The notes under the pieces are model-generated. The model saw only the letters and a list, made by a program, of their open reading frames with translations, had not been told where the DNA came from and made no database searches. A stretch of DNA of 64,000 nt from Granulicella sp. L46. Its GTDB lineage: Bacteria; Acidobacteriota; Terriglobia; Terriglobales; Acidobacteriaceae. Where the stretch lies: assembly GCF_009765785.1 (NCBI RefSeq), contig NZ_LMUT01000003.1, positions 545,570 to 609,569 of the forward strand, in the 5' to 3' direction. Of this stretch, positions 53,030 to 61,366 are shown one piece after another (within the stretch, counting starts at the first letter, position 1; each line of letters begins with the position of its first letter). The position numbers and the translations under genes are program-made.

Positions 53030-55051
53030 ATGCCCCGCAAAACGCCTCATCCCGCTAGTCGCCGCCGCTTCCTAAAGCAAGCCGCAGCAGCAGCCCTCGC
53101 CTCAACCCTCCCCTGTCCCACGACCCACGCTTCCCCTATCGCGCCCACGACCCCCAAGAACCGCGCCCTCCTAGCCCCCAACGCCTTCTACCCTCTCCCG
53201 CTAGGCTCGGTCCGCCCCACCGGCTGGCTCCGCGCCCAACTCCAGATCCAGGCCAACGGCCTGGGAGGCCATCTCGACGAAACCTGGCCCGACGTCGGCC
53301 CCAACAGCGGTTGGCTAGGCGGCACCGGCGAATCCTGGGAGCGCGGCCCTTACTTCCTCGACGGCCTAGTCCCCCTCGCCTACCAACTCGACGACCCCCG
53401 CCTCAAAGCCAAAGCGCAAAAATTCATCGACTGGACCCTCACCCACCAGCAACCCAACGGCAGTTTCGGCCCCGCCTCCAACAACGACTGGTGGCCCCGC
53501 ATGGTGATGCTCAAAGTCCTCACCCAGTATTACGAGGCCACAAGCGACCCGCGCATCCTCCCCTTCCTCACCCGTTATTTCGCCTACCAGCTCGCGACCC
53601 TCCCCTCACGGCCTCTGCAAGACTGGGGCAAGTTCCGCTGGCAGGACAACGCCCTCACCGCACTCTGGCTCTACAACCGCACCGGCGACACATCCCTCCC
53701 CACACTCGTCCGCCTGCTCCACACCCAGGGCTTCGACTGGCAAAAAAACTTCGCCGACTTCCGCCACACCGAACGCATGACCGCCGACCAACTCCACCTC
53801 CCCGAAGGCGGCCTCAGCGACCTAGCCCTCGCCACCCACGGCGTCAATAACGGCCAAGCCATCAAAGCAGCCCCCGTCTGGTCCGTCCTCTCCAACAAAG
53901 AAGAAGACCGCGCCGCCATCCACCGAATGCTCTCCGCGCTCGACACCTACCACGGCCTCCCCAACGGCATGTTCTCCTGCGACGAGCACTTCGCCGGCCG
54001 CAACCCCTCGCAAGGCTCCGAGCTCTGCACCGTCGTCGAGACCATGTTCTCCCTCGAACAATCTCTCGCCATCCTCGGCGACCCCACCCTCGGAGACCGC
54101 CTCGAACTCCTCGCCTTCAACGCCCTCCCCGGCGCCTTCACCGACGACATGTGGGCCCACCAATACAACCAGGAGCCCAACCAGGTCGAGTGCTCCCTCC
54201 ACCACAAACCCTGGACCACCGATGGCCCCGAGTCCAACCTCTACGGCCTCGATCCCAACTTCGGCTGCTGCACCGCCAACTTCCACCAGGGCTGGCCAAA
54301 GTTCACCGCCAGCCTCTGGATGGCCTCCCACGACGATGGCCTCGCCGCGACCGCCTACTCTCCCTCCACGGTAACCACCACCATCCGCGGCGTCCCCCTC
54401 TCCATCCACGAAGACACCGAGTACCCCTTCCGCGATCGCATCACGCTCACCCTCAATCCCGCCACGCCGACAGCCTTCCCCCTACATCTCCGCATCCCCG
54501 CCTGGGCCGCGAACGCAACCCTCCGCATCAACAACCAACCTCAACCAACTCCCACCCCCAACACCTTCGCTCGCATCCATCGCACCTGGACCTCCGGCGA
54601 CGTAGTCGAACTAACCCTCCCTCTAACGCCGCGCCTCATCACCGGCTTCAACCAATCTCTCTCCATCAACCGAGGCCCACTAGTCTTCTCCTACCCCATC
54701 GGAGAAACCTGGCTCAAACTCCGCGACCGCGACCTGACCGCCGACTGGCAAGTCTACCCCAACACCCAGTGGAACTACGCCCTCGCCGTCGACAACACCA
54801 CAACCCTCCACGCAACCGAACACCCCCTCACCGACGCCCCCTTCACCCGCCATGCCGCACCCGTGACCATCACCCTCCCCGCCCGCAAACTAAAATCCTG
54901 GCAAGCAGTCGACAGCGTAGCCGACCCCGTCCCCCCAAGCCCAATCACCACCTCCGAGCCCCTCGAGCAAATCACCCTCATCCCCTACGCCGCCGCAAAA
55001 CTCCGCATCACCGCATTCCCCCGATGCGCTCCCGCACAAGTCTCAACTTAA
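53030..55051 (+). CDS. GH127-like (DUF1680) glycoside hydrolase with Tat signal
   Basis: A 673-residue protein. N-terminal Tat signal (SRRRFLKQAAAAALASTLP) for export in folded form. An alpha/alpha-barrel catalytic domain follows, with GGWLGGTGESWERGPYFLDGL-type residues, Glu/Cys in SQGSELCTVVETM, and the adjacent Cys pair in FGCCTANFHQGWPK. In GH127 beta-L-arabinofuranosidase, conserved Glu and Cys residues bind zinc and act in catalysis; the same set is recognisable. C-terminal beta-rich domains include LHLRIPAWAANATLRINN. ATG 53030 puts the twin-arginine motif near the start. It overlaps the convergent DinB-family gene by 4 bp. Actual sugar substrate unproven. Confidence 0.9.
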   Translation: MPRKTPHPASRRRFLKQAAAAALASTLPCPTTHASPIAPTTPKNRALLAPNAFYPLPLGSVRPTGWLRAQLQIQANGLGGHLDETWPDVGPNSGWLGGTGESWERGPYFLDGLVPLAYQLDDPRLKAKAQKFIDWTLTHQQPNGSFGPASNNDWWPRMVMLKVLTQYYEATSDPRILPFLTRYFAYQLATLPSRPLQDWGKFRWQDNALTALWLYNRTGDTSLPTLVRLLHTQGFDWQKNFADFRHTERMTADQLHLPEGGLSDLALATHGVNNGQAIKAAPVWSVLSNKEEDRAAIHRMLSALDTYHGLPNGMFSCDEHFAGRNPSQGSELCTVVETMFSLEQSLAILGDPTLGDRLELLAFNALPGAFTDDMWAHQYNQEPNQVECSLHHKPWTTDGPESNLYGLDPNFGCCTANFHQGWPKFTASLWMASHDDGLAATAYSPSTVTTTIRGVPLSIHEDTEYPFRDRITLTLNPATPTAFPLHLRIPAWAANATLRINNQPQPTPTPNTFARIHRTWTSGDVVELTLPLTPRLITGFNQSLSINRGPLVFSYPIGETWLKLRDRDLTADWQVYPNTQWNYALAVDNTTTLHATEHPLTDAPFTRHAAPVTITLPARKLKSWQAVDSVADPVPPSPITTSEPLEQITLIPYAAAKLRITAFPRCAPAQVST

Positions 55052-55587
55052 TCCCACAACCTCTCCCAACTCCACATCGCACTTATTACATCCTTCGGCA
55101 ACTCAAACCCCATCTGATGCGCCAGCATGCAAACCTGCCCACGATGATGCGCCTCATGCGCCACCATGTAACAAACCATCTCCGTCCCACCCGGTGTCAT
55201 CCCCAAACGCCAGGCTGTCGCCCACCCATCGCGAAGAAACTCCCTGACCCCGCCGTTCTCTACCAGCGCCAGCATCCTCTCACAAGCAAGAGCACTCTCC
55301 CCTAACCCCACCTGCGCCTGCTCCTGCGTACAACTCGCCCACTTTAGCTGCGCCGGCACTCCTACCTGCGGTGCATTTAGCCGCACCCATTTCGCGCGCA
55401 CATTGTGCACATGCGTAACGATTGCGGCAATCGTCCGCACCCCACCCACTGGCTTCGTTCTCCACGCCGCAGCATCCAGCCGCTCCAGCAGCAACTGGTT
55501 CACACGCTCATTCACCGCAAAGATCTCCGCAGCCGTCCGACCCACTCGAGTCTCCACCGCTCGCCGACTCTTCGCCACGGCTCTCAC
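55048..55587 (-). CDS. DinB-like four-helix-bundle protein
   Basis: A 179-residue protein with the DinB/YfiT-type metal-binding histidines: IVTHVHNVRAKWVRL and MVAHEAHHRGQVCMLAHQMG. Members are four-helix bundles binding a divalent metal; some act as thiol-dependent transferases, most have unknown function. Start is GTG 55587, with GAGGA just upstream, or GTG 55578 with better spacing. It is convergent with the GH127-like gene. Confidence 0.85.
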   Translation of the reverse strand: MRAVAKSRRAVETRVGRTAAEIFAVNERVNQLLLERLDAAAWRTKPVGGVRTIAAIVTHVHNVRAKWVRLNAPQVGVPAQLKWASCTQEQAQVGLGESALACERMLALVENGGVREFLRDGWATAWRLGMTPGGTEMVCYMVAHEAHHRGQVCMLAHQMGFELPKDVISAMWSWERLWD

Positions 55588-55625
55588 TCCTCAAGCGCGA
55601 CATCCAGCAACAAAATCCGGCCGCC

Positions 55626-55652
55626 CCGTATCTCGATTCTGAGATGCGGGAT
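55626..55652. repeat. REP-like stem-loop
   Basis: CCGTATCTC, loop GATTCT, GAGATGCGG, then GATTGCAGGAT lie between the DinB-like and TPR genes. It shares a 20-bp core with 52954-52973. Confidence 0.65.
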
Positions 55653-55678
55653 TGCAGGATCCTGGTAAGGGCGCGCCG

Positions 55679-57376
55679 CTAATCCGCCGCCCGCTCCGTC
55701 CCAGCCACAAAGCTCTTCGCATGCGCAAACTCCGGCCGCGCCGACCCCGCTCCCCCGTCGGTGGACTTCAACAGCGCCGCATAATAAAACTCCGCCTTGC
55801 CCTTCTCGCCAGCCGCCTCCGCCGCCCTGCCCGCGTTGAACAATCCGTTCAGCCGGTTCGGACTGAGCTTCAGCGCCACCGCATACTCCGCCAGCGCCTC
55901 CTTCGGCTTGCCAAAATTCAGCAGCATATCCGCGAGCATCTCGCGCGCCGGAATGTCCACCTCGCCCTGCCCCACCTGGTCCTGCAAGTCGGCCGCGGCG
56001 CGCATCGCCATCAACGCCGCCTCCTGGTTGCCTTCGGCATACGCAACCCACGCCACCATCTCGTTGCGCTCAATCTTCGTACCCGTTCCCTCCAACTCGT
56101 ACGCGTCTTTACTCTTCTGCACCTCCGCAACAAGCGCGTCATACTTCGCCAGATCTGCACGCGCCTTCTCCGGCTCCTTCAAGTGCCCATCTCCCACCAC
56201 ACGCAACCAGTAAGCCAGCGTAGCCGTTGCCGGTCGCGTTCCCGCCACCGGCTCTATCCCAGACGCGGCCTTCCACTCATGCATCTCCAGCGCATAGAAC
56301 CCCGGTAACTTCAGCCGATAGTACGGAATCATTCCCGCCATATATCCCGCACCCATTCCCTGCATCGCCGCAATCTTATCCAGCGGCTCTTTACTCGCCT
56401 CCAGCTCCTTCTTCGCCTGGACATCCTCCCCACTCTGCAAATACGCATAGATCAAAAAGTCATACGAGTGCGGCTCGTCCATCAGCCCACTCTCACCCCG
56501 CTTCTCCGCGGCCTGTGACGCCGCAATCGACCCTAACTGCGACGCCTCATCCTTTTGCCACAATCCTAGCCGTGAGTAAATGTGTCCCGGCATATGAAAC
56601 GCATGTGGGCCAGACTGCGCTATCTCGCCATAGTGGTCGGCCGCCGCCAAACCCTCCGCCGCCATCGCCGGGTTATCGCACGCATGAATAATGTAATGCA
56701 CCACTCCTGGATTATCTGGGTACTTCGCAAACAGCGGCTTCAACACCACCATCGCCTTGCGGTCCTGTGCCTGTGTCAAATCGTCAGGAGTCTTCGCGGC
56801 CAGCAGTGACAGCGCGTAAAACGCCCCCGCATCCACGTCTTCCGGATACTTCGCATACAACCTCCCCATCGCATTCGAGTACGCCGCAATCCGCGCTGGA
56901 TGCTCCGCCGGCCCCGGCTTATAAAACTCCGCCAGCGCAGCAATATAATCCTTCTCCCGCTCGGTTTTCACCGGCAGCGCCTCCGCCGCCTGCATCTGCT
57001 CCCACCCCAACTTCCTCGACTCCGCGTCCGGCCGATCCCATATCTGGTGGAACGAGCTCATCGCCAAACCCCAATGCGCCATCGCACACCCAGGATCGTT
57101 CTTCGCAATCCGCTCAAACTGCTTCGTCGCCTCCGCGTACCAGAAGTCATGCAGTAGCGCCACGCCGCGATCGAAATACGCCTGCGTCCCCGCCCCGCAC
57201 GACACCGGAAACGAAACCGTGCCCAGCCGCTCTTGCATCTGCGCCGACGTAGCCATCACCCCCGCTTCCGCAGGCCCCATCGACATGCCATTCATCGACT
57301 GCGCACCCAACGGCGCGGCAACCAAACAAGAAAGAACCACTGGAAGGAGGGAGAAGGTCGCACACAAGTTTTTCAT
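55679..57376 (-). CDS. Exported TPR-repeat protein
   Basis: A 565-residue protein with a signal peptide (LLPVVLSCLVAAPLGAQ, cleaved near residue 25), a Met-rich segment (MNGMSMG) and many tetratricopeptide-type helices, e.g. FDRGVALLHDFWYAEATKQFERIAKNDPGCAMAHWGLA near the start and NFGKPKEALAEYAVALKLSPNRLNGLFNAGRAAEA near the end. TPRs mediate protein contacts; the role is unknown. The start ATG 57376 lacks a Shine-Dalgarno but a TATAAT hexamer lies 9 nt upstream, so the mRNA may be leaderless. It is ~50 bp downstream of the MFS gene on the same strand. Confidence 0.85.
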   Translation of the reverse strand: MKNLCATFSLLPVVLSCLVAAPLGAQSMNGMSMGPAEAGVMATSAQMQERLGTVSFPVSCGAGTQAYFDRGVALLHDFWYAEATKQFERIAKNDPGCAMAHWGLAMSSFHQIWDRPDAESRKLGWEQMQAAEALPVKTEREKDYIAALAEFYKPGPAEHPARIAAYSNAMGRLYAKYPEDVDAGAFYALSLLAAKTPDDLTQAQDRKAMVVLKPLFAKYPDNPGVVHYIIHACDNPAMAAEGLAAADHYGEIAQSGPHAFHMPGHIYSRLGLWQKDEASQLGSIAASQAAEKRGESGLMDEPHSYDFLIYAYLQSGEDVQAKKELEASKEPLDKIAAMQGMGAGYMAGMIPYYRLKLPGFYALEMHEWKAASGIEPVAGTRPATATLAYWLRVVGDGHLKEPEKARADLAKYDALVAEVQKSKDAYELEGTGTKIERNEMVAWVAYAEGNQEAALMAMRAAADLQDQVGQGEVDIPAREMLADMLLNFGKPKEALAEYAVALKLSPNRLNGLFNAGRAAEAAGEKGKAEFYYAALLKSTDGGAGSARPEFAHAKSFVAGTERAAD

Positions 57377-57423
57377 AACTGAGGAATTATAAGTCGCCGA
57401 AACCCACCCGCGCCCACCCCACA

Positions 57424-59112
57424 TCAGCCGCCACGCGAAGCACCCTCGCCGTCCGCGTAGGACCCCGCCCACACCTGGTACGTAATCTTCGGCGACTCCG
57501 TCCCCCGATGCAGCGCATTCACCTGCTCGCGAATCGCCTGGTCCGCCAGCGTCATTCGCTCCCGCGACCGCAAAAAATCCAGCCAGCTTTCCATGATGAA
57601 TGTCTCGTTCAGATGCTCCGGATCAGCCGCATCCCGATAGATACCCCACCGCACCGCGCCCCCACGCAATCGCACCCCTTCCAGTCCTCGCACAGCACGT
57701 GTAAACGCTGCATAGTCCTCCGCCGTCACACGGTAATCCACCGAGATGCGCACCGGCCCCTCATCCGGATCAGCGGCCGTCGCAAACCCCGGCAGCGGCC
57801 GCTTCCACCGATAAGGCGTAAGGTCCGGCAGCATGCCCTTCAAGATATGAATCCGCCGCGTCAACGGCAGGCTCATCGCCAACCCCACCGCCGCACAAAT
57901 CAACGAAGTCTTCGTTGACGTCCGCTCCGCCACCGCCCCCCACAGCGCACTGCCCAGCGCCAGCCCGCCCTGGAACGCCATCAGGTACACGCCCAGCGCC
58001 CGCGCGTACACCCAGGCCGGCACACTCAACTGCACGCTCACATTCAGCGTCGACATCGTGGTTGTCCAAGCAAATCCCGCACCCAGCAGCGCCACAATCG
58101 CCACCCACGGCAGCGGCACCAGCGCCAGCACCACCATCGTCGCCACGTAGTACACACCCGTCGCCAGCAGCAGCGTATCCGCATCCACGCGCTGCCGAAT
58201 CCACGCCAGCGTAGTAGCCCCAACCACCGCCCCCACTCCCAGGCAGCCATTCAGAATGCCGTACCCCATCGCCCCCTGGTGCATATCCCGCTTCGCCACC
58301 AGCGCCAGCAACGACCACACTGAACTCACAAAAAATGTAAACGTAAACGCGCGAATCAACGGCCCCTGCAAGTCCGGCGCATAGCGCAGATACCGCAGCC
58401 CCGATCGCACCGAGCCCGCAATCCGCTCCGCCGGCAACGCACTCTGAAAAATCGGCTGCCGCTTCCACCGCCACAGTATCCAGATCACCCCCGCAAACGA
58501 CGCCGAGTTCAGCGCGAACACCCAAGCCGCCCCGCGATGTGGCACCGCATACGCCGCAATCATCAGCCCACCCAGCGCCGGCCCCAATGCGCGCGCAATA
58601 TTATTGCTCGCCGCATTCAACGTCACCGCATTCGGAATTTCATCATGCGGCACCAGCTCCGGAACAATCGCCTGCCAAGCAGGATTGTTCATCGCCGACC
58701 CAATATTCAACAGAAACGTAAACAGCAGCAGAGTCACCGGCGTAATCACGCCCACAAACGTCAGCACCGCCAGCACGGCAACACTCGCCAGCATCCAACA
58801 CTGCCAAAAGATCAGCAGCCGCCGCCGCTCATAAATATCCGCAGTAGCTCCGGCCAGCAATCCGAGAAACAACACCGGCAAGCTAGCCGCCGTCTGCATC
58901 AACGCAATCAGCAACGGCGACGTTGTCAGCACCGTCATCAACCACGTGCCCGCCGTGTCCTGCATCCACGTGCCCAAACTCGACACCGTCGACGCAACCC
59001 ATCGGTCGCGGAACAACGGAATCTTCAGCGGCTCAAACGCATTCGGACTGCGCTGCAGCGTCTCCGTCGTTACGGCGATGTCAGTCGAATCTACGTGCCC
59101 AGTCTCACCCAC
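57424..59112 (-). CDS. MFS exporter with C-terminal soluble domain
   Basis: A 562-residue protein. Residues ~30-430 form an MFS transporter of the enterobactin-exporter-like (MFS_3) type, with GTWMQDTAGTWLMTVLTTSP and LGLLAGATADIYERRRLL (loop 2-3 motif). The last ~120 residues (VRISVDYRVTAEDYAAFTRAVRG..., ETFIMESWLDFLRSRERMT) resemble a ferredoxin-like antibiotic-biosynthesis-monooxygenase domain, a combination known in this family. The last ~12 codons coincide with a CCACGCGAAG...CGTAGGAC repeat copy (57430-57463). Start GTG 59112 is close to AGAGG. Likely exports a small compound; substrate unknown. Confidence 0.88.
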   Translation of the reverse strand: MGETGHVDSTDIAVTTETLQRSPNAFEPLKIPLFRDRWVASTVSSLGTWMQDTAGTWLMTVLTTSPLLIALMQTAASLPVLFLGLLAGATADIYERRRLLIFWQCWMLASVAVLAVLTFVGVITPVTLLLFTFLLNIGSAMNNPAWQAIVPELVPHDEIPNAVTLNAASNNIARALGPALGGLMIAAYAVPHRGAAWVFALNSASFAGVIWILWRWKRQPIFQSALPAERIAGSVRSGLRYLRYAPDLQGPLIRAFTFTFFVSSVWSLLALVAKRDMHQGAMGYGILNGCLGVGAVVGATTLAWIRQRVDADTLLLATGVYYVATMVVLALVPLPWVAIVALLGAGFAWTTTMSTLNVSVQLSVPAWVYARALGVYLMAFQGGLALGSALWGAVAERTSTKTSLICAAVGLAMSLPLTRRIHILKGMLPDLTPYRWKRPLPGFATAADPDEGPVRISVDYRVTAEDYAAFTRAVRGLEGVRLRGGAVRWGIYRDAADPEHLNETFIMESWLDFLRSRERMTLADQAIREQVNALHRGTESPKITYQVWAGSYADGEGASRGG

Positions 59113-59192
59113 ACCTCTATGATGCCATCCCCGTCAGCTGTCAGTCTTTGCCTCCCGCATCTCGCCTCTCGTATCTCGGTTTATCCTTCAGC

Positions 59193-60134
59193 ATGGGCCA
59201 ACGCTGCCGCGCACTCTTCCTCTGCATCGCCAGCGCGACCAGCTCCGCTCAGCAACCCACGCCTCCGGCCGATGCAACGCCGCCCACCATGCAGCCGTTC
59301 CCTCCCACCACCCAACTTCTCCTCGACGTCGAACGCAATCAGAAAGCATCCGAGGCTGCCAACAAGGACTACACCTACCACGTTCACATCGAGCAGCAGG
59401 AGTTAGACCGCAAAGGCGAAATCAAGAAGACCGACACCACTGACTCCGAGAGCCTCACTATCGAAGGCATCCGCGTCGACCGCACCGTCGCACGCAACGG
59501 CAAGCCTCTCTCCGACAAAGATGTCCAGAAAGAAAGCGATCGCCTCGACAAAGAAGTCGCCAAAGCGAAGGAGCATCGCGAGAAACTCGCCAGCGAAGGC
59601 AAACCCACCGACGCCCGTGGTGACGACCTCCTCACCGTCTCCCGCATCCTCGAGCTAGGCACCTTCTCCAACCCCCGCCGCGTCGATCTCAACGGCCGCC
59701 CCACCATCGTCCTCGACTACGCCGGCGATCCCAACGCCAAAACCCACAACGAATTCGAGAAAGTGTTCCGCGACCTCGTCGGCACCGCCTGGATCGATGA
59801 ACAGGACCATGTCCTCGTTCGCGGCCAGGGCCACTTCCTCCACGACTTCAAAGTCGGCGGCGGTCTCGTCCTCAACATCCATCAAGGCCTCAGCTTCGAC
59901 TTCACCGCTACCCACATCACCGACAACATCTGGCTCCCAGCCGCCGTCGACGCCCAGGGCAGCGGCCGCTTCCTGCTATTCGACGGCATCAATGGACGCT
60001 TCCACCTCGTCACCTCCGACTACCGGAAGTTCCATTCAAAATCCACCATCATCGACTCGAACCGCCTGATCGGCCCGGACGGTCAGCCCATCCCCGACCC
60101 GCCACCACCCTCGACCACGCCCCCGCAGCCTTAA
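59193..60134 (+). CDS. Exported protein of unknown function
   Basis: A 313-residue protein with a short hydrophobic N-terminus (ALFLCIASATSSAQ), a Pro/Thr-rich linker, a charged helical stretch with coiled-coil character (KDVQKESDRLDKEVAKAKEHREKLASEG) and a beta-rich C-terminal half (RRVDLNGRPTIVLDYAGDP..., VRGQGHFLHDFKVGGGLVLNIHQGL). The latter pattern recalls outer-membrane lipoprotein-sorting (LolA-like) folds, but I cannot name a family. Pro-rich tail. ATG 59193 was chosen for the signal peptide; the longer frame from 58923 overlaps the divergent MFS gene. Confidence 0.8.
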   Translation: MGQRCRALFLCIASATSSAQQPTPPADATPPTMQPFPPTTQLLLDVERNQKASEAANKDYTYHVHIEQQELDRKGEIKKTDTTDSESLTIEGIRVDRTVARNGKPLSDKDVQKESDRLDKEVAKAKEHREKLASEGKPTDARGDDLLTVSRILELGTFSNPRRVDLNGRPTIVLDYAGDPNAKTHNEFEKVFRDLVGTAWIDEQDHVLVRGQGHFLHDFKVGGGLVLNIHQGLSFDFTATHITDNIWLPAAVDAQGSGRFLLFDGINGRFHLVTSDYRKFHSKSTIIDSNRLIGPDGQPIPDPPPPSTTPPQP

Positions 60135-60138
60135 ATGC

Positions 60139-60170
60139 AAAAGGGAAGAGCACAGCTCTTCCCTTTTGCT
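60139..60170 (+). terminator. Intrinsic terminator, bidirectional
   Basis: AAAAGGGAAGAGC (60139-60151) pairs with GCTCTTCCCTTTT (60155-60167). A/T runs on both sides allow use by this gene and by the convergent cold-shock gene. Confidence 0.9.
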
Positions 60171-60215
60171 CAGTGAACAAAACTCACCCACCGGTCAAAC
60201 CGCTTTAGCCGAAGC

Positions 60216-60416
60216 TTAGAGAGGCTGAACGTCGGACGCCTGCCACCCCTTCGGTCCCTTTACTACGTTGAACTGAACGGCCTGGCCCTCTTGCAGACTT
60301 TTGAAACCATTGGAGTTGATCGCCGAATAATGCACGAACACGTCTTCACCATTCTGACGGCTGATGAAGCCAAATCCCTTGGCGTCGTTGAACCACTTCA
60401 CTGTTCCCTGTTCCAT
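60216..60416 (-). CDS. Cold-shock protein (CspA family)
   Basis: A 66-residue single cold-shock domain: [33 protein letters not shown] contains RNP1 (KGFGFI) and RNP2 (DVFVHY). It binds single-stranded RNA/DNA and acts as an RNA chaperone. ATG 60416 has AAGGA about 11 nt upstream; a longer frame to 60491 has no conserved sequence. The ~190 bp upstream up to cmk is AT-richer and probably a long 5'-UTR, as is common for such genes, with an inverted pair TTTTTCCGG/CCGGTGGAAAA near 60535-60550. Confidence 0.95.
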   Translation of the reverse strand: MEQGTVKWFNDAKGFGFISRQNGEDVFVHYSAINSNGFKSLQEGQAVQFNVVKGPKGWQASDVQPL

Positions 60417-60607
60417 GTCTCGTAAATCCTTGTGATTGACTTTGACGCTGAATCCAAATGGGTATTCGGCTACCGCTGATGCAGAAACCAATCTGTTTCA
60501 AACGATTGAGAAATGTTAGCACGAAGGTCGAATTTTCCACCGGAAAAATTGCGAAAGGTTGATGTTTGCACTAAGAACAGTGCAACTATTCGCGCGATTC
60601 GCACAGT

Positions 60608-61357
60608 CTATCCCTTCGGCTCTCTCAAGTGAGCGTCAACAATCTCCTCCGCCGCCCGCAACACCTGCTCCAGGCTCATCGCCGTCGAATCCAAAATCAC
60701 CGCATCCTCCGCCGCCCGCAGCGGAGACTCTACTCGATTCCGATCTCGCGCATCCCTCTCCTTGAGTTCGCGGATCACCGCTTCCTCCGTAACCTCCGCC
60801 TGCGCCGGCACCCCCTGCCGATACCGCCGATTCCCCCGCACCTCCGGCGCCGCATCCAGAAAAATCTTTACCTCCGCATCCGGAAACACCACCGTCCCGA
60901 TATCGCGGCCCTCCATCACCACGCCACCAGCGTCCCCCAACAGCCGCTGCTGCTCCACCATCCATTGCCGCAACCGCGGATGCACCGACACGCGCGAAGC
61001 TGCCGCCGTCACATCCCCATCGCGCACCCGCCGCGATACATCCACTCCATCGAGCATCACCAGGTTGCCTTCCAGCTGCGGCTTCAACGCAATGCGCGTC
61101 CTTTCCGCCAGCTCCAGCAACTCCGGCTCCTCGTCAAAACTCAAATCATGGTCGATCGCCTTCAGCGCCAGCGCTCGATACATCGCCCCCGTCTCCAGGT
61201 TCAGAAACCCGAATCGCCGCGCCAAGTGTGCTGCCAGCGTACTCTTCCCCGCACCCGCCGGCCCATCAATCGCGATCACCGGCCGCGCCCGCCGCGCCTT
61301 GCTCTCAGCGCCCGCTGATTCCATTCCTGATCCGGTAGTCGCTGAAGGCGTGCTCAT
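60608..61357 (-). CDS. cmk: Cytidylate kinase
   Basis: A 249-residue kinase phosphorylating CMP/dCMP with ATP. P-loop GPAGAGKSTLAAHLA (about residues 33-47), acceptor region ETGAMYRALALKA, MEGRDIGTVVFPDA (CMP binding) and LKERDARDRNRVESPL (lid). About 25 residues longer than E. coli Cmk because of an N-terminal polar extension. ATG 61357 has AGGAG six bases upstream; a TTG two codons earlier has no spacing. It starts 9 bp after the preceding gene in the same operon. Confidence 0.95.
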   Translation of the reverse strand: MSTPSATTGSGMESAGAESKARRARPVIAIDGPAGAGKSTLAAHLARRFGFLNLETGAMYRALALKAIDHDLSFDEEPELLELAERTRIALKPQLEGNLVMLDGVDVSRRVRDGDVTAAASRVSVHPRLRQWMVEQQRLLGDAGGVVMEGRDIGTVVFPDAEVKIFLDAAPEVRGNRRYRQGVPAQAEVTEEAVIRELKERDARDRNRVESPLRAAEDAVILDSTAMSLEQVLRAAEEIVDAHLREPKG

Positions 61358-61366
61358 CCTCAACTC

